Origin: Prillingera fragicola
Lineage: Eukaryota > Basidiomycota > Tremellomycetes > Trichosporonales > Trichosporonaceae
Length of the DNA: 64,000 nucleotides
NCBI GenBank assembly: GCA_002335605.1
Contig: BEDY01000001.1
Coordinates: 3,286,001-3,350,000, forward strand
Direction: 5' to 3'
This document shows positions 11,686 through 23,689 of the stretch, one piece after another (within the stretch, counting starts at the first letter, position 1; the number at the start of each line of letters is the position of its first letter). Made by a program: the position numbers and the translations under genes. The notes beneath the pieces are model-generated. The model saw only the letters and a program-made list of their open reading frames with translations, was not told where the DNA came from and did not search any database.

Positions 11686-12682
11686 ATAGATGAAGGGCAG
11701 TTATCCATTGCTGATGATAAGACATTGTGCCAATTTCTTGCTGATGACAGAAGTATTATAGAATAAGCTGCCACAACTCTGTGGATCCGTGCGTCTAGTC
11801 GGGCACTAGTCCTATACAGGTCGGCGTCACCGGCCAGGAACCGGCATCCAGGATTGTGTTGGGTCCTGACCCCAAGATCGTCGAGCCGTTCTGCGGTGTG
11901 TGCGGCCCACCGACCGGGCCGTACTCTACGGTGTGCCGGATCCTGAACCTTCCGTGACTATCGGGCCATTAGAGTTTGTCGCCATTATACTACTGCAGCA
12001 CCCTATTCCTCATCACTGGATCTCACCGTTCAGTAACGCGCGGAGGTTATCGATTGGGCACTCTCTGGCGGGCACCATGCGCAAAGACCGCGCCGAGTGG
12101 TTGGCCTAGGCCAACGTCCCTGCCCAGCTTGCAGGATTTGCAGAGGTGCTCGGCTTTGAGCCCAGCGAGAAAAAGCAAGGGCTCGGAGCCAGTACAGGGA
12201 ACGGGGAGCACGCCCCACGGTCTCGGCCCCATGGGCCTGGCCCCCGGTGGAATCGAATTTAGCAATGGCCAGCTGGGTCATGCGTCGCAGTCTTGGGTTC
12301 GGTGCAGGAGCACGCGCCGCCAGTCGCTACATTGTTCAATGTCTGCTGGTGCCCGAAATGTATGGCCAGTCTCCGCACATGCATCGCTTCTAGACCTTGC
12401 CGCCTGTACGGTACCGCCCGCATAGCTGCAGCTCGGCATACGACGACGCATCTGGAAAGCTGTGGCCTTCGCCGGACACCACCCCCGTGCCCTCCACTTT
12501 GACCGGCTCGGGCTGGCATCTTAAAGTGGTCACTGCCCGCCAGACCGCTCGGGCAAAGGTACGCACGGGCGACCCGTCTCTTTTGGGACCTGCGAACTGC
12601 CTTTCTCTCTTTCCATCATTCAATCCTACTACCCAGTCTAGGCTCAATCTATAATTGATTTTGTGGACGACCCCGGCTGGCC
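11686..12682. other. About 1 kb without a recognised gene
   Basis: This stretch covers the UFD2 3' UTR and the upstream region of the secreted protein at 12683. Small frames on both strands (for example 11900-12109 and 12030-12281) have no recognisable domain or splice-consistent extension. No tRNA-like fold was noticed. Confidence 0.4.
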
Positions 12683-13798
12683 ATGCGCTTGCCGATACTG
12701 GCCATTGTTCTCGCAGTCGCGAGTTGTGTCACCGGGCATTCGACCCCCCGGCGACGAAGAGGGCTGCCACCGGAGAGCGCACACCGGCTTCGACGCGATG
12801 CGACCGAAACCTCTGTACCGATACCTTCCGCCGAAGGCTCAGAAGGGGTCTCAGAGGTCGTAGTACAGAGCGTGTCTGCGAATAGTGAGGCGACTTCTGC
12901 AGTCAATGTCCCCGTATCATCGGCGTCCGTTCGACCAACGAGCGTTACACTGCCCGAGGCCCCCTCCGTTGCGCCAACTGCAGCACCTTCCCCCACCCCT
13001 ACTCCTTTGGACACGAGCATCAACTATGCCTTGTCCGAATCATGCTTGACCTACCTCAGCAACCTCATCTCTACCAGCACCTTCAAGTCATGTCTCCCCT
13101 TTTCCCTCATCATCTCTGGCTCGTCTGGCTACCAAAAGCAAGTCTCCTCTGTCACACTTTCCGGCAACTATTCTTGGATCAACGAGCTGGTCGCCTACAC
13201 CTCGTCGCCCCAGCCCTCTGTCCAAGAATGCGAGGTCGCCTTCCAGGGCTACTACAATGACATGAAAGACAAGGGAAATTGCGCTAGCGACTTGAATACT
13301 GCTTCGGTCGTGAAGCAAGCTCGCCGCGGGTTGGGCAACTATGCCGTCATGCGACACCTTTCCAGCCTCATCAACCCGTCGACTGGTGTCTATTGCTACG
13401 TCGAGGCTATTGCAAGCTCGAAACCAGACGACCAGTATCTCTGGAACCTGCCAGCCGGCAACATGTAAGTTTTGATCTTGGCGCTGCTCGTAATGCCCAG
13501 CCCCCCTACCGTTGCTTGGCGCTGACAACCCGCCCGCAGTCTCCCCACTTCATCCACCCCCACTTGTTCACAGTGTTCAAAGCTCTTCATGGACACTATC
13601 GGTGCTTGGGCGGCCAACACCACCACACTCAACACTACACTCATCAACACGGCGGTCACAACCATCAACTCGCGATGTGGCGCCAACTTCATCAACTACA
13701 CTCCCGTCAACACGAACGATGCGTCACCTCTCGCTGCTGCCCCTCATGTCGGGCTGTTCTTGGTCTTCTTTTCATTCCTTTCCTGGGCGCTGCTATAG
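12683..13798 (+). CDS. Secreted Ser/Thr-rich protein, probable GPI anchor
   Basis: A 346-aa predicted cell-surface protein of unknown function, from two exons (intron 13465-13539, unusually long at 75 nt). Residues 1-18 form a signal peptide (MRLPILAIVLAVASCVTG). A dibasic RRRRG and later RLRRDAT could be Kex2-type processing sites. A Ser/Thr/Pro/Val-rich linker of about 80 residues follows. The core has regularly spaced cysteines (SESCLTYLSNL, FKSCLPFSLIISGS, VQECEVAFQGYY, GNCASDL, GVYCYVEA, CSQCSKLF, NSRCGANF) and N-glycosylation sequons. The C-terminus, after TNDASPL, is a hydrophobic tail rich in Leu and Phe that ends in WALL, typical of a GPI-attachment signal. The cysteine pattern resembles a fungal secreted family with a conserved SCL to FKSCLPFS core. 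I do not assign a function. Confidence 0.8.
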
Positions 13799-14272
13799 CT
13801 ATGGTTCTTATAGTAGTATATGTCATAACTGTATTCGTGCGTGCGTGACGATGAATGCAGCGCGGTCCCGCGAAACAACAGCTGTTTTATAATGACCTCA
13901 CTTCAGGAGAATCCCAACATCAGGGACAAAATGTGTGGCGGGACAGAGACGCGTCCTCGTGTCTTCTCGCAGATCACCCGGCCCGGGCAGCTACATGTAG
14001 CTCTGCAGCTGCCAGCTTCTCTGGCTTATGCAATCGCAATTGCAATATGACTGCGTACGCTCTATACTGAACACGTGCATTTATCAGAAGTTTATCTCGA
14101 GTCTGTCAGTGAACGCTTCGCCCAAAGCCCCAGCGACACAATCGGGTCAAATCTACTGCATATGCCCATGCACTCCGGGTCTGATCCACATAGCACAAAA
14201 GGCAAGAGACGGGTGGTATCGAGATAGTCAAAACGTCCGTGTCTTGCTTCAAATTAACGGAGCAGCAAAGCT
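13799..14272. other. Convergent 3' intergenic region
   Basis: A 474-bp region between the stop codons of the secreted protein and eIF4G. It should contain both 3' UTRs. Nothing else was recognised. Confidence 0.4.
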
Positions 14273-17200
14273 TTATGCCGAGGCGGCAGCCTCCTCGTCA
14301 ACCTGGGTGAAAGCCTTGTCCAGCTTCATCTTGGGGGTGATGCGAGGCGTGCCGTAAACCTCGACCCTCTCCAGAAGGGCATCAACCTCTGCGGCCTCGA
14401 GCGACAGACTGCGGATGAGGACGGCAATGGCCTTGTAGGCCTGGGGGAAGTCGATGGCGTCGTCATCCAGGGTAGGCATACGGGCCTCGAGTCTGTCAAG
14501 AGTTAGCATGGGACAAAGGACGCACATCGGGGTGGCTCAGACTTACCCTGCCTTGAGGTCCTCGGTGGACGCAACCTCCTCCTTGAGCGCGACCTGCCAT
14601 CCGTTGGCAACGACCTGCGCGTCGCGGAGCTTGGCGATACGGAAGACATCCTCTGAGAGCTTCTCGGATAGCAAGTGACGGTGCTCGGTAGGAAGTGCGC
14701 GGTAGTACTCGGCAATGTCGTCGGGGTTGCGCGATCCTCCAGCGTCCTTCTCTCCCCAAAGTTCCTTGAGGTCGGTGGCAATTTTTGCCTGAGCAGCGGA
14801 CTCGGTCATGGAAGGCGCGGCGTCGGCGTCAGCCTCCGCATCACCCTCCGCGTCCTCGCCCTCCTCCTCCTCCTCGCCGTCATCACTGCCCTCCTCTCCA
14901 GGACCAGGAATAGGCTTCGTGCGAGGAGCAAGCTGGAGCTTCTTCCTCTGAGGAGCGTTCTCAGCAGCAGCGTCCGTTGCTCCACCATCAGCAGCTTCGT
15001 TCAAGACGTTGAACATGTTCGAGATGTTGGTGGTGGAAGAGTGGCGCGAAAGAGGAGGGGTGTTGCTAGCAGCGTTGCCCTTCTTGCCGCGCGCAAAGAC
15101 ACCCGAGGGGCCAAAGGTGGGTGCGCTGGGAAGCGCGGCCGAGCTGACACCACGACCAATGTTGGAAAAGTCGGCGGGGCGCTGGGGAGGACGGGGGCCA
15201 GCGTTGACTGACTGCCACTCTCCAGGCTGGGGACCGTCCCTCCTCGAGTGGCCAGCACGCGAACCGCCGCGCGAGATCGACTCGCGAGCAGCAGCAGCAG
15301 CCTGGGCCTTCTCAGCGTTCTCGCGAGCGGCCTGCTGGTGAATCTGGGCAATGGTGGTGGGAACCTGCGCCTTGCGCGACGTCCACCTGTTCCTGCGGAG
15401 GTCCACAACGTCCTACACATGTTAGCACTACTGCAAATATTTTGGTAAGATAGACGTACCATGAGCATGAACTTGATACGCGAAGAGATGGTGTCGTTCT
15501 TGACAATGGCGAGGAGGCGCTCGAAGACAACGTCCATCGAGCTGGACGACGACTCCTCGAACTGACGGCCAACGGTGGTCAAGAGCTTGCAAGTAGACTC
15601 CAGGTCCTCCTCGTCGGGGTTCTGGACATTGCCCAGCAAGCGGACAAGACAGGTGCGAATGACACCGGTAGAAAGCATCTCAAGCTTGTACAGCTCACCA
15701 ATGAGCTGCACAAGACCAAGACCACGACGCTTAGCCTTCTGAGCAATGTAGTACTCGTCGCTCAACATGACCACGTCGCCGCTCTCCTCCTTCTTCTCCT
15801 CGCCCTCGACACCGGCGGCGTTCTCCTTCTCCTTGTTCTCCTCAATCTTGGCAAGACGCTCCTTGTCCTCCTCGCTCTTGGCAGTGGCGGCAAGCGCAGC
15901 CTCCTCACGAGCCTTCCATCCGCTCTCAAAGTCGGCCTGGCAACGACCAAGAAGGTACTTGCGGAACAAGTTTCCACCAGAGACAGACTTGCCGTCAATG
16001 ACCTCAGTGATTGCGGGGTCAAGGCGGTCAAGCAACAAGCGACAGAGCTTGGCGTACATGGCCGACCAGTGGGCCTCGTCGGTCGACTTCTCAAACACAA
16101 GCTTGATGACAAGCTTGAGAGTCATACCGTCAGACTCGTTGCGAGACTTGTTCGCCCACTCCAGAATCTGGGTGGCAATCGAGTCGAACTTCTCCTCAGT
16201 GAGCTTGTTGAGCAGGGCCTTGACCTTGCGCTCAATGTACACAGGCGACTTCTCGTCGGAGCCGGCAGAACGGGCGTTGACCCAGGCATTGGCAGAAACG
16301 GCAAGTGGCGCGACGTCGGGGTCGTTGACAGAGCTGCTGCGGTCCTGAGGCATGCGCTTGGTACCACGGCCACTGCTGCGGTTGTGGCCAGTGCGCGACG
16401 ACGAGTGGCCCAAAGGAAGACCGCCGTGCATCGGTGGCAATGAACCGCCAGCGCTTCCCTGCCTCATCATGTTGCTACCCTGGCGGCCACCGGCAAGAAG
16501 AGACCTGTTGTAGCGCTCCTCGCTGGTCGACTTGTTTACGCCGGAGAAGTTGAAGGCACCCATGCTCTGGCCAGGGAAGTTGCGGTTTCCACCAGCCATG
16601 ATACGGCTGGTTCCGCCGCCCGATGCTCGGTTCGGGCCGCGGCGGTTTCCACCAAAGCTGCTGCCAGTGTCGGCCTCGAGGCCAATCTCCTCAAGAGGCG
16701 GGAGCGAGTCGGGCTTCTCCTTGCAGACCTCCATGAACTGCATGAGGAAGTCCCGGTCGTAGCGGTACTTTCCGGGCTCGCTGTTGGCGTTAAGACCCGC
16801 ACTCTGGGCCTTGATCGACTCGGGGTACTCGACAGCAGCGAGGTCGTCGATGGCCTTGGCAGTGCTGAGAGCCGAAGGGCCGGCAGAAGCCGAAGGAGCG
16901 GATGAAGAAGCCTGGGACGCGGACTTGGTGTCAACGGCAGAGGGGGTGGGACGACGGGCACCGTTAAGCGCGCTGACGGGCTTGGCAGGAAGACCAGCAG
17001 CGGCGAGAGCGGGGGAAGCGAGAGGCGAGGGAGCAACAGACTGGGTGGTGGGAGTCATCAGCGCGCGGCGCTGCTCCTCAACCTTGTCGACCGGTGTGGC
17101 AGACCCAGAGGGCTCCTCTGACTTGACCTCGGCGGCGGGCTTGACCTCCTCCGCGGGGACGGGGGCGGGGGTAACCGCCTCCTCCTTGGTCTTCGCCGCG

Positions 17201-19098
17201 GCAGCCTCAGCCTCAGCCTCAGCCTCAGTGGCAGCCTTGGCCTCGGCGTCGGCCTTAGCCTCGGCCTTAGCCTGGGCCGCAGCTTCGGCCTCCTTCTTGC
17301 TGTCCTCCTCCTTCTTCTTGTCCTCCTCCTCCTGAAGCTTGCGCTCCTGCTCCTCCTTGGCACGGCGCTCAACACGCTCCTTGCGCTCCTGCTCCTCCTT
17401 GGCCTCCTGCTCCTGGATCTTCTTGCGCTTCTCGTCCTCTGCAAGACGTGCCTTCTTCTGGTCCTCAGACTCCAGACGCACAATCACAGGGAGAGTAGGC
17501 ATCTTCTTCTTAGGGGGCTCATCAGCCGAGACTGCCTCGGGGGTAGCGACGCCAGAGGTGGAAGACGAGGTAGGGCCCTTGGCAGCGGCAGCGGCCTCGG
17601 CAAGGTTGACAGAGGTGCCGTCAGGACGCGAGATCTTGATGGCCTGCTTAGTCCGAGGAGTAAAAGCCATGGCACCCGCCGAGAGGCTGGGGGTCAGAGG
17701 ACCACCCTGAGAGCCGGGGGTCATCTGCGGCGTGAAGGGAGTGCCTGGCTGCATGGGGCGCGACGGCGTCGAAGGCATGGGCGAGACGGAGGCGTTCGAG
17801 GCAGTGGACTGGTGAGCGCCAACAAGACTCTGGGGACGGCTAGGAGGAGTGGGCATGGGACTGCCACCGGCACTGCCAGGAAGATTGGCATTGGGAGGGG
17901 CAGGGGAAGGCTGCTGGCCGAGCTGCGCCTGGGCGGAGCGAGGCGACAGAGGCATGTTGTGCTGCTGCTGCTGTTGCTGTTGCTGGTGCTGCTGCTGCTG
18001 AACCCACGGCTGGGGAACACCGTAGCCCTGCTCATAGGGGTTGTACTGCCCGGTCAATGAATGCTCGTCTCTTGGTTCTGCAGGACTTACCGCAGCGTAG
18101 TAACCGCTCTGGCCGGGGTACATCATTGGGTAACCAGCCTGGCCGTGAGGCATACCGTAAGGCATGCCCTGGGGCATAGGACGAGGTCCACCCATGGGTC
18201 CGCTGCCGCCGGTGGGACGAACAGGCTGCTGGCCGCCCTGCATCTGAGGCTGAGGGACACGGTAGCCGGGCTGGGGAACCTGGCCGCCAAACTGAGGCTG
18301 TCCACCGCCACCCATGACGGGCGAGCGAGGCTGGCCGGGCATGCCCTGGGGAGGACGGAGGTGAGGCTGACCTGACATGCCGGGCATCTGCTGGTACATG
18401 TGTGGCCCAGAGTTGGGCATGCCATTGGCACCAGGGAAGCCGCCAGTAGGAATCGACTGGCGGCGGTCCTGAGGGGAGCCAACGGGGGGAGCCTGCGAAG
18501 GGGACATGGGGGCAACGGGCACGGCTCCCGAGGTCTGAGGTTTGCCCGCAAAGAGCGAGTGAACGTCCAACTTTTTCTGGGGAGCGCCAGAAGGAGTGGT
18601 CGGGTTCGCACCGCCACTGGTCCGACGGGGCGGCCTGATCATGGAAGCACCAGTGGTCGCGTTCGTCTCGGCGTCAATCGAGCCAAACGACTTGACAGCG
18701 TCGGCGAGATGGCCACCAGTGGTCGAAGGCGCAGCGGGAGAAGAAGAAAGAAGAGGGTTAGGCGAGTCTACAGTGCCGAAAGCAAGGTTGCCTGTGTGGG
18801 ATTGGTCGTTAGACGAGGACGGCCGTGGGGTCGTGTGGATCTTACCTCGAGGCATGACGTCGCCGTTGCCGCCAACCATCATGGTTCCCTTCCTAGAGTT
18901 ACCGCCGCCGATGGCGACGGGGGTTGAGCCAGTTGCCTGCTCATTGACGCTCGCTCCGGTGGGCGGCGGAGGAGGGGTGGAGACAGCGGAAGGCACGTTG
19001 GAGGATGGGTTGGACACCGCGGGGGGAGGACCGCGGGACCAGGCAGACGTGTTGGGGGTAGTAGCTTGGCTGGCGGGAGGAGTAGAGGCCTTGCTCAT
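14273..19098 (-). CDS. Translation initiation factor eIF4G
   Basis: The scaffold of the eIF4F cap complex, bridging eIF4E, eIF4A and poly(A)-binding protein. Five exons (introns 14493-14546, 15413-15459, 18046-18090 and 18792-18845) encode about 1,541 aa. The first third is low-complexity Ser/Pro/Gly/Gln with a poly-Gln run. A Lys/Glu/Ala-rich, probably coiled stretch follows. The eIF4E-binding motif Y-x4-L-phi appears as YDRDFLM (16741-16761). The MIF4G domain starts KVKALLNKLTEEKFDSIATQ and includes LVIKLVFEKSTDEAHWSAMY and GLVQLIGELYKLEML. A charged tail ends in VEVYGTPRITPKMKLDKAF. The ATG at 19098 is the first in its frame. A pyrimidine-rich leader of several hundred bases lies upstream. 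It shares a 1.06-kb divergent region with pyridoxal kinase. Confidence 0.93.
17961..18000. repeat. CAG/CTG-type repeat encoding poly-Gln in eIF4G
   Basis: An imperfect trinucleotide tract on the plus strand (CTG/TTG units) that reads as about a dozen glutamines with one histidine in the eIF4G N-terminal region. Such tracts are commonly length-polymorphic. Confidence 0.8.
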
Positions 19099-20157
19099 TT
19101 GCGGGCTTGTCCTCGGAAAGGGTGGCGATGGGGGACGCGGGTGAAAAGAGGTGGATAACGTGAGGTCGGTCTGTCGTCCCAACGGCGGGGATAAAGACAA
19201 ACTTTTTTTGGGCCACGAAAGTGGTAGCGAGACCGGGTAGTCGGCCAAGAAAGAGTCCCGCAGTGTGCGTGGACTCGTGCGATGAACGCTTTTAGGGGTG
19301 AGGAGGTCGAGAAATCGTTACCGGACACTGGTCGAGTGTCCTTGGTGGTGATGAGGAGAGAAGGGGGGAGGGGGCAAAGCTGGAGGCAAGGGAGGGGGAG
19401 CGCTGGTGCCGCACAGGGGAACAATGGGCAACGGAAGCAAATGTTTCACTGCGTCGAGCCGTGCGTCTCGGCAGGCAGGCTGCAATAAATTGCAAAGGGT
19501 TCATTGGCAGGCAGCAGTGTATGCATGGGCACAGTGCAGTGCTGAGAAGGTATGGCCTACTTCATAGCTACAGACAGAGTGTTGTCAGTCCGTGGCTTTG
19601 TACATGGGCGTGATGACCGCCCTCGCTAAAGACGCATCAGCATCATTGAGCAAAAGGATTTTACGCCACAGATCCATAAAGCCTACACATCATCCTGTAT
19701 GATTCTATTGCGTGTAGAGCGATAACCCGTTTGATTAGAGGCCGGTTTACGCTGCTCACAGCCCAGCCAACCAACCAGCCAGCTGCCAGGGGGGGGGAGA
19801 GAGAGCCGGCCATGCACCCCCGTCCCCTATCCTGGCGGCTGCGTGGAACAGTTTTCGCAGGCAGCTTTGAAAATCAATCACTTGGCGTCATGCACGTGGC
19901 CATTACGTAAACAAGCATGGGACTACTGAACGAAGACGTCTGTTGCAGCCGCCATATATGAGGGGGACATTTAAGACATTTTGCCTGCTGTTCTGGTGCG
20001 TACAGTACCCGGCAACCACCCGCCAGGTTGTCGGTGACTGCCGTCATTTGGCATCGGTCACTGGTGACTCGAGTTCTTCCTCCAGGCTCATCGGTGGTCA
20101 AACCAGCTCTTGTCCATACACTACCACACAGGCAAGGAGGCATTCTCCATAGCTAAC
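19099..20157. promoter_or_regulatory. 1.06-kb divergent region eIF4G / pyridoxal kinase
   Basis: Contains the C/T-rich 5' leader of eIF4G (about 19099-19440 on the minus strand) and the promoter of pyridoxal kinase. A homopurine-type run near 19790 (a G tract followed by GA repeats) stands out. No gene or tRNA was recognised. Confidence 0.4.
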
Positions 20158-21472
20158 ATGCCCGTGCTAGACCCAACGCGCATTCTTTCCATTCAGTCCC
20201 ACGTTGTTTCAGGCTATGTCGGTAAGTCGGTTCTTCAGCCTCCACCTTCTTGTCAAGAGTCGTCCATTAACACCTCGCAAGGCAACCGCGCCGCAACCTT
20301 TCCTCTCCAGCTGCTGGGGTACGATGTGGATGTTGTAAACACTGTTCAGTTTTCCAACCATACAGGCTATGGTCACACCAACGGCCACAAGACCACTCCG
20401 GAACAGCTGGCCGCTATCTTTGAGGGTCTCTTTACAAACGGCCTCGTGTCGCACGCACGCGTCCTCACGGGATACATTCCTGGAGCAGAGGCATTATCCG
20501 TGGTAGGAGAGCAGCTTGAGCGGATGAAGAAGAATGAGGGGCTCGTGTATTTGCTTGATCGTGAGTATGAAGATCTCGACGTGGAGAATGTACTAACCCT
20601 TGCAGCGGTTATGGGCGACATTGGAACCGGGCTCTATGTCAGCCCAGACGTTATTCCCGTCTACAAACAGCTGTTGCGGCACGCATCTATAATTACGCCC
20701 AATCAGTTTGAGACAGAGTATGTTTCGTCATCAGATGACAAAGGCGTAATCACTGACGGACAACAGGCTGTTGTCAGACATCAAGATCGAGTCCATGTCC
20801 GACCTCTATACCGCACTGCACGCTCTGCACACTACCCACGGCGTTCCTCACGTCGCCTTGTCCTCCATTGCTTTGCCAAATTCTCTTGTGGCATCCCTCG
20901 GCGTTCCTCCCCCACCAAAGTCCTACACACGGTTGCTCCCCGAGACCCGCCCGCCGTGGTACGACGCAGTGGGAGCCGGCGACCCAGACGACGACATTCT
21001 CGTCTGCTTTGCCAGCACCTATGCAGACGGAAAGCTCCAGACCTACGCCTTTGCATTGCCTACGATCCGTGGCTACTTTTCCGGTGTCGGCGACCTGTTC
21101 TCCGCCCTCGTCCTCGGCCACTACAAGCGTAACCAGGACGGCGCGGCATTGCCACCATTGGCACATGCCGTATCTCGCGCGCTTCTTGCGGTGCAGCAAA
21201 TTTTGCTCAAAACGCACCTCTACTCTCTCACAGAGGCCGGCAGTGGCACGGCCACACCGCGCGCCGCCGCAGGTCCTCCCCCGTCCGACTCGGTCATTCC
21301 TTCCGATACCGAGCTAGACAACGCGCCACCTCTCAACCCCACAGACCCGAAGCGTAAGGCGCGCCGCATGAGGTTGCGCGAGCTTCGTGTTGTGCAGGAA
21401 CAGGCCTTGATAGTCGATGGCGGTGAGGGCTGGCCCGGCGTCCAGCTAGACTGGGACGCCGTGCGTGCCTAG
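20158..21472 (+). CDS. BUD16: Pyridoxal kinase
   Basis: This enzyme phosphorylates pyridoxal, pyridoxine or pyridoxamine with ATP in the vitamin B6 salvage route that supplies pyridoxal phosphate. Four exons (introns 20222-20281, 20561-20605 and 20718-20766) encode 386 aa. Substrate-binding motifs are clear: ILSIQSHVVSGYVGNRAA at the N-terminus, VQFSNHTGYG, the Asp-Pro-Val-Met-Gly-Asp strand created across intron 2, ITPNQFETE before intron 3, and the C-terminal nucleotide/anion hole GYFSGVGDLFSALVLGH with the catalytic Asp. The C-terminal extension of about 80 residues is Pro/Arg-rich and longer than in bacterial enzymes, as is usual in fungi. The symbol follows the yeast orthologue. Its stop lies only 64 bp from the HEM2 stop on the other strand, so the 3' UTRs almost certainly overlap. 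Confidence 0.93.
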
Positions 21473-21536
21473 ATATTTGATAATCCGTAGAGATTGACAG
21501 ACCAGCATACTGCATGCATACACCCTAGCATATTCT

Positions 21537-22793
<1,257 letters not shown>

Positions 22794-22992
22794 GGTTGAT
22801 TATGGGTGAAGGAGTTGTCGCAACGACAAGGGCCGTCGTCACTACTGGTGGGACTTCGTCTGCCTCCACTTTCAGATGAGCTCACTCACCAGTGATTTGG
22901 CTCCGGCTCACCCTGGAGGCGCATAGAGGCGTCTGGCAGCGTTGAATCTACTGCTGCTCCAACAACACTATCGCCCATCACTCTTATTCACC

Positions 22993-23619
22993 ATGTCTGC
23001 ACCACTTCATCAGGCACAGCGGACCGAGGGCAATGGCACGAGGACCATGACTCTGACGCCGACTGCAGAGGCAGAGGCTGGCCCCTCTACCGCCTCGCCA
23101 CCCACGAGCCGCGAAGGCACGCCTGGGTCAGTTGGCGTCCTCCGTCTGCGAGGTGGCCCAGCTCGTCGTCAGAGAGTCATGTGGTCGGAAGGGACGGTTG
23201 ACAATGAAGGCATGGGCAAGAAAAAGTCAAAGAGTGAGCTCTAGCTGTATGCGCGATGCTGACATCAGTCTGCTGCATCTACCACAAGCCCCGCGCTTTC
23301 GACGAATCGTCATCCGAGTCCGACTCGTGTTCATCAGATGATGATGCGTGCTGTGCCGGCGACAAGCCGAGTGGGGGTGCCGGACAAGCCTCTCGTCTTC
23401 CAAAGCCCAGCGCAACAGAAGAAGAGGAGAGCTCAGAATCTGATGGAGGAGGAGGCAACGATCGTGCCAAGTGAGTCTGCACGCGACCATTAGGAATTGT
23501 GCCAACTAACCTGACCTAGACCTAGCCGCCGTATGCGACGAAAGCCTCATTCGCACAAGCACCACCCCAAGGTGAACAAGTACGACGTTCAACCTAGTGC
23601 AAACGGTAGCAGCAAGTAG
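22993..23619 (+). CDS. YPI1: Type 1 protein phosphatase inhibitor
   Basis: A 180-aa homologue of yeast Ypi1 and human inhibitor-3 (PPP1R11), a disordered nuclear protein that binds and restrains PP1. Three exons (introns 23234-23268 and 23471-23519). The defining core is intact across the first intron: the RVxF-like PP1 docking motif RVMW, then SEGTVDNEGMGKKKSK joined to ICCIYHKPRAFDE. It is flanked by an acidic Ser/Asp-rich stretch with a CC pair and a basic His/Lys-rich C-terminus (RRMRRKPHSHKHHPK). The N-terminal 50 residues are low complexity. The start ATG is 200 bp from that of the divergent HEM2. The stop is only 70 bp from the stop of the convergent helicase gene. Confidence 0.92.
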
Positions 23620-23689
23620 ATATGCATGAGCCGGCCTCACTTGTATGATATGCTAAACCTGTCTATATGTCGGGAGCCAGCACTTGTCT

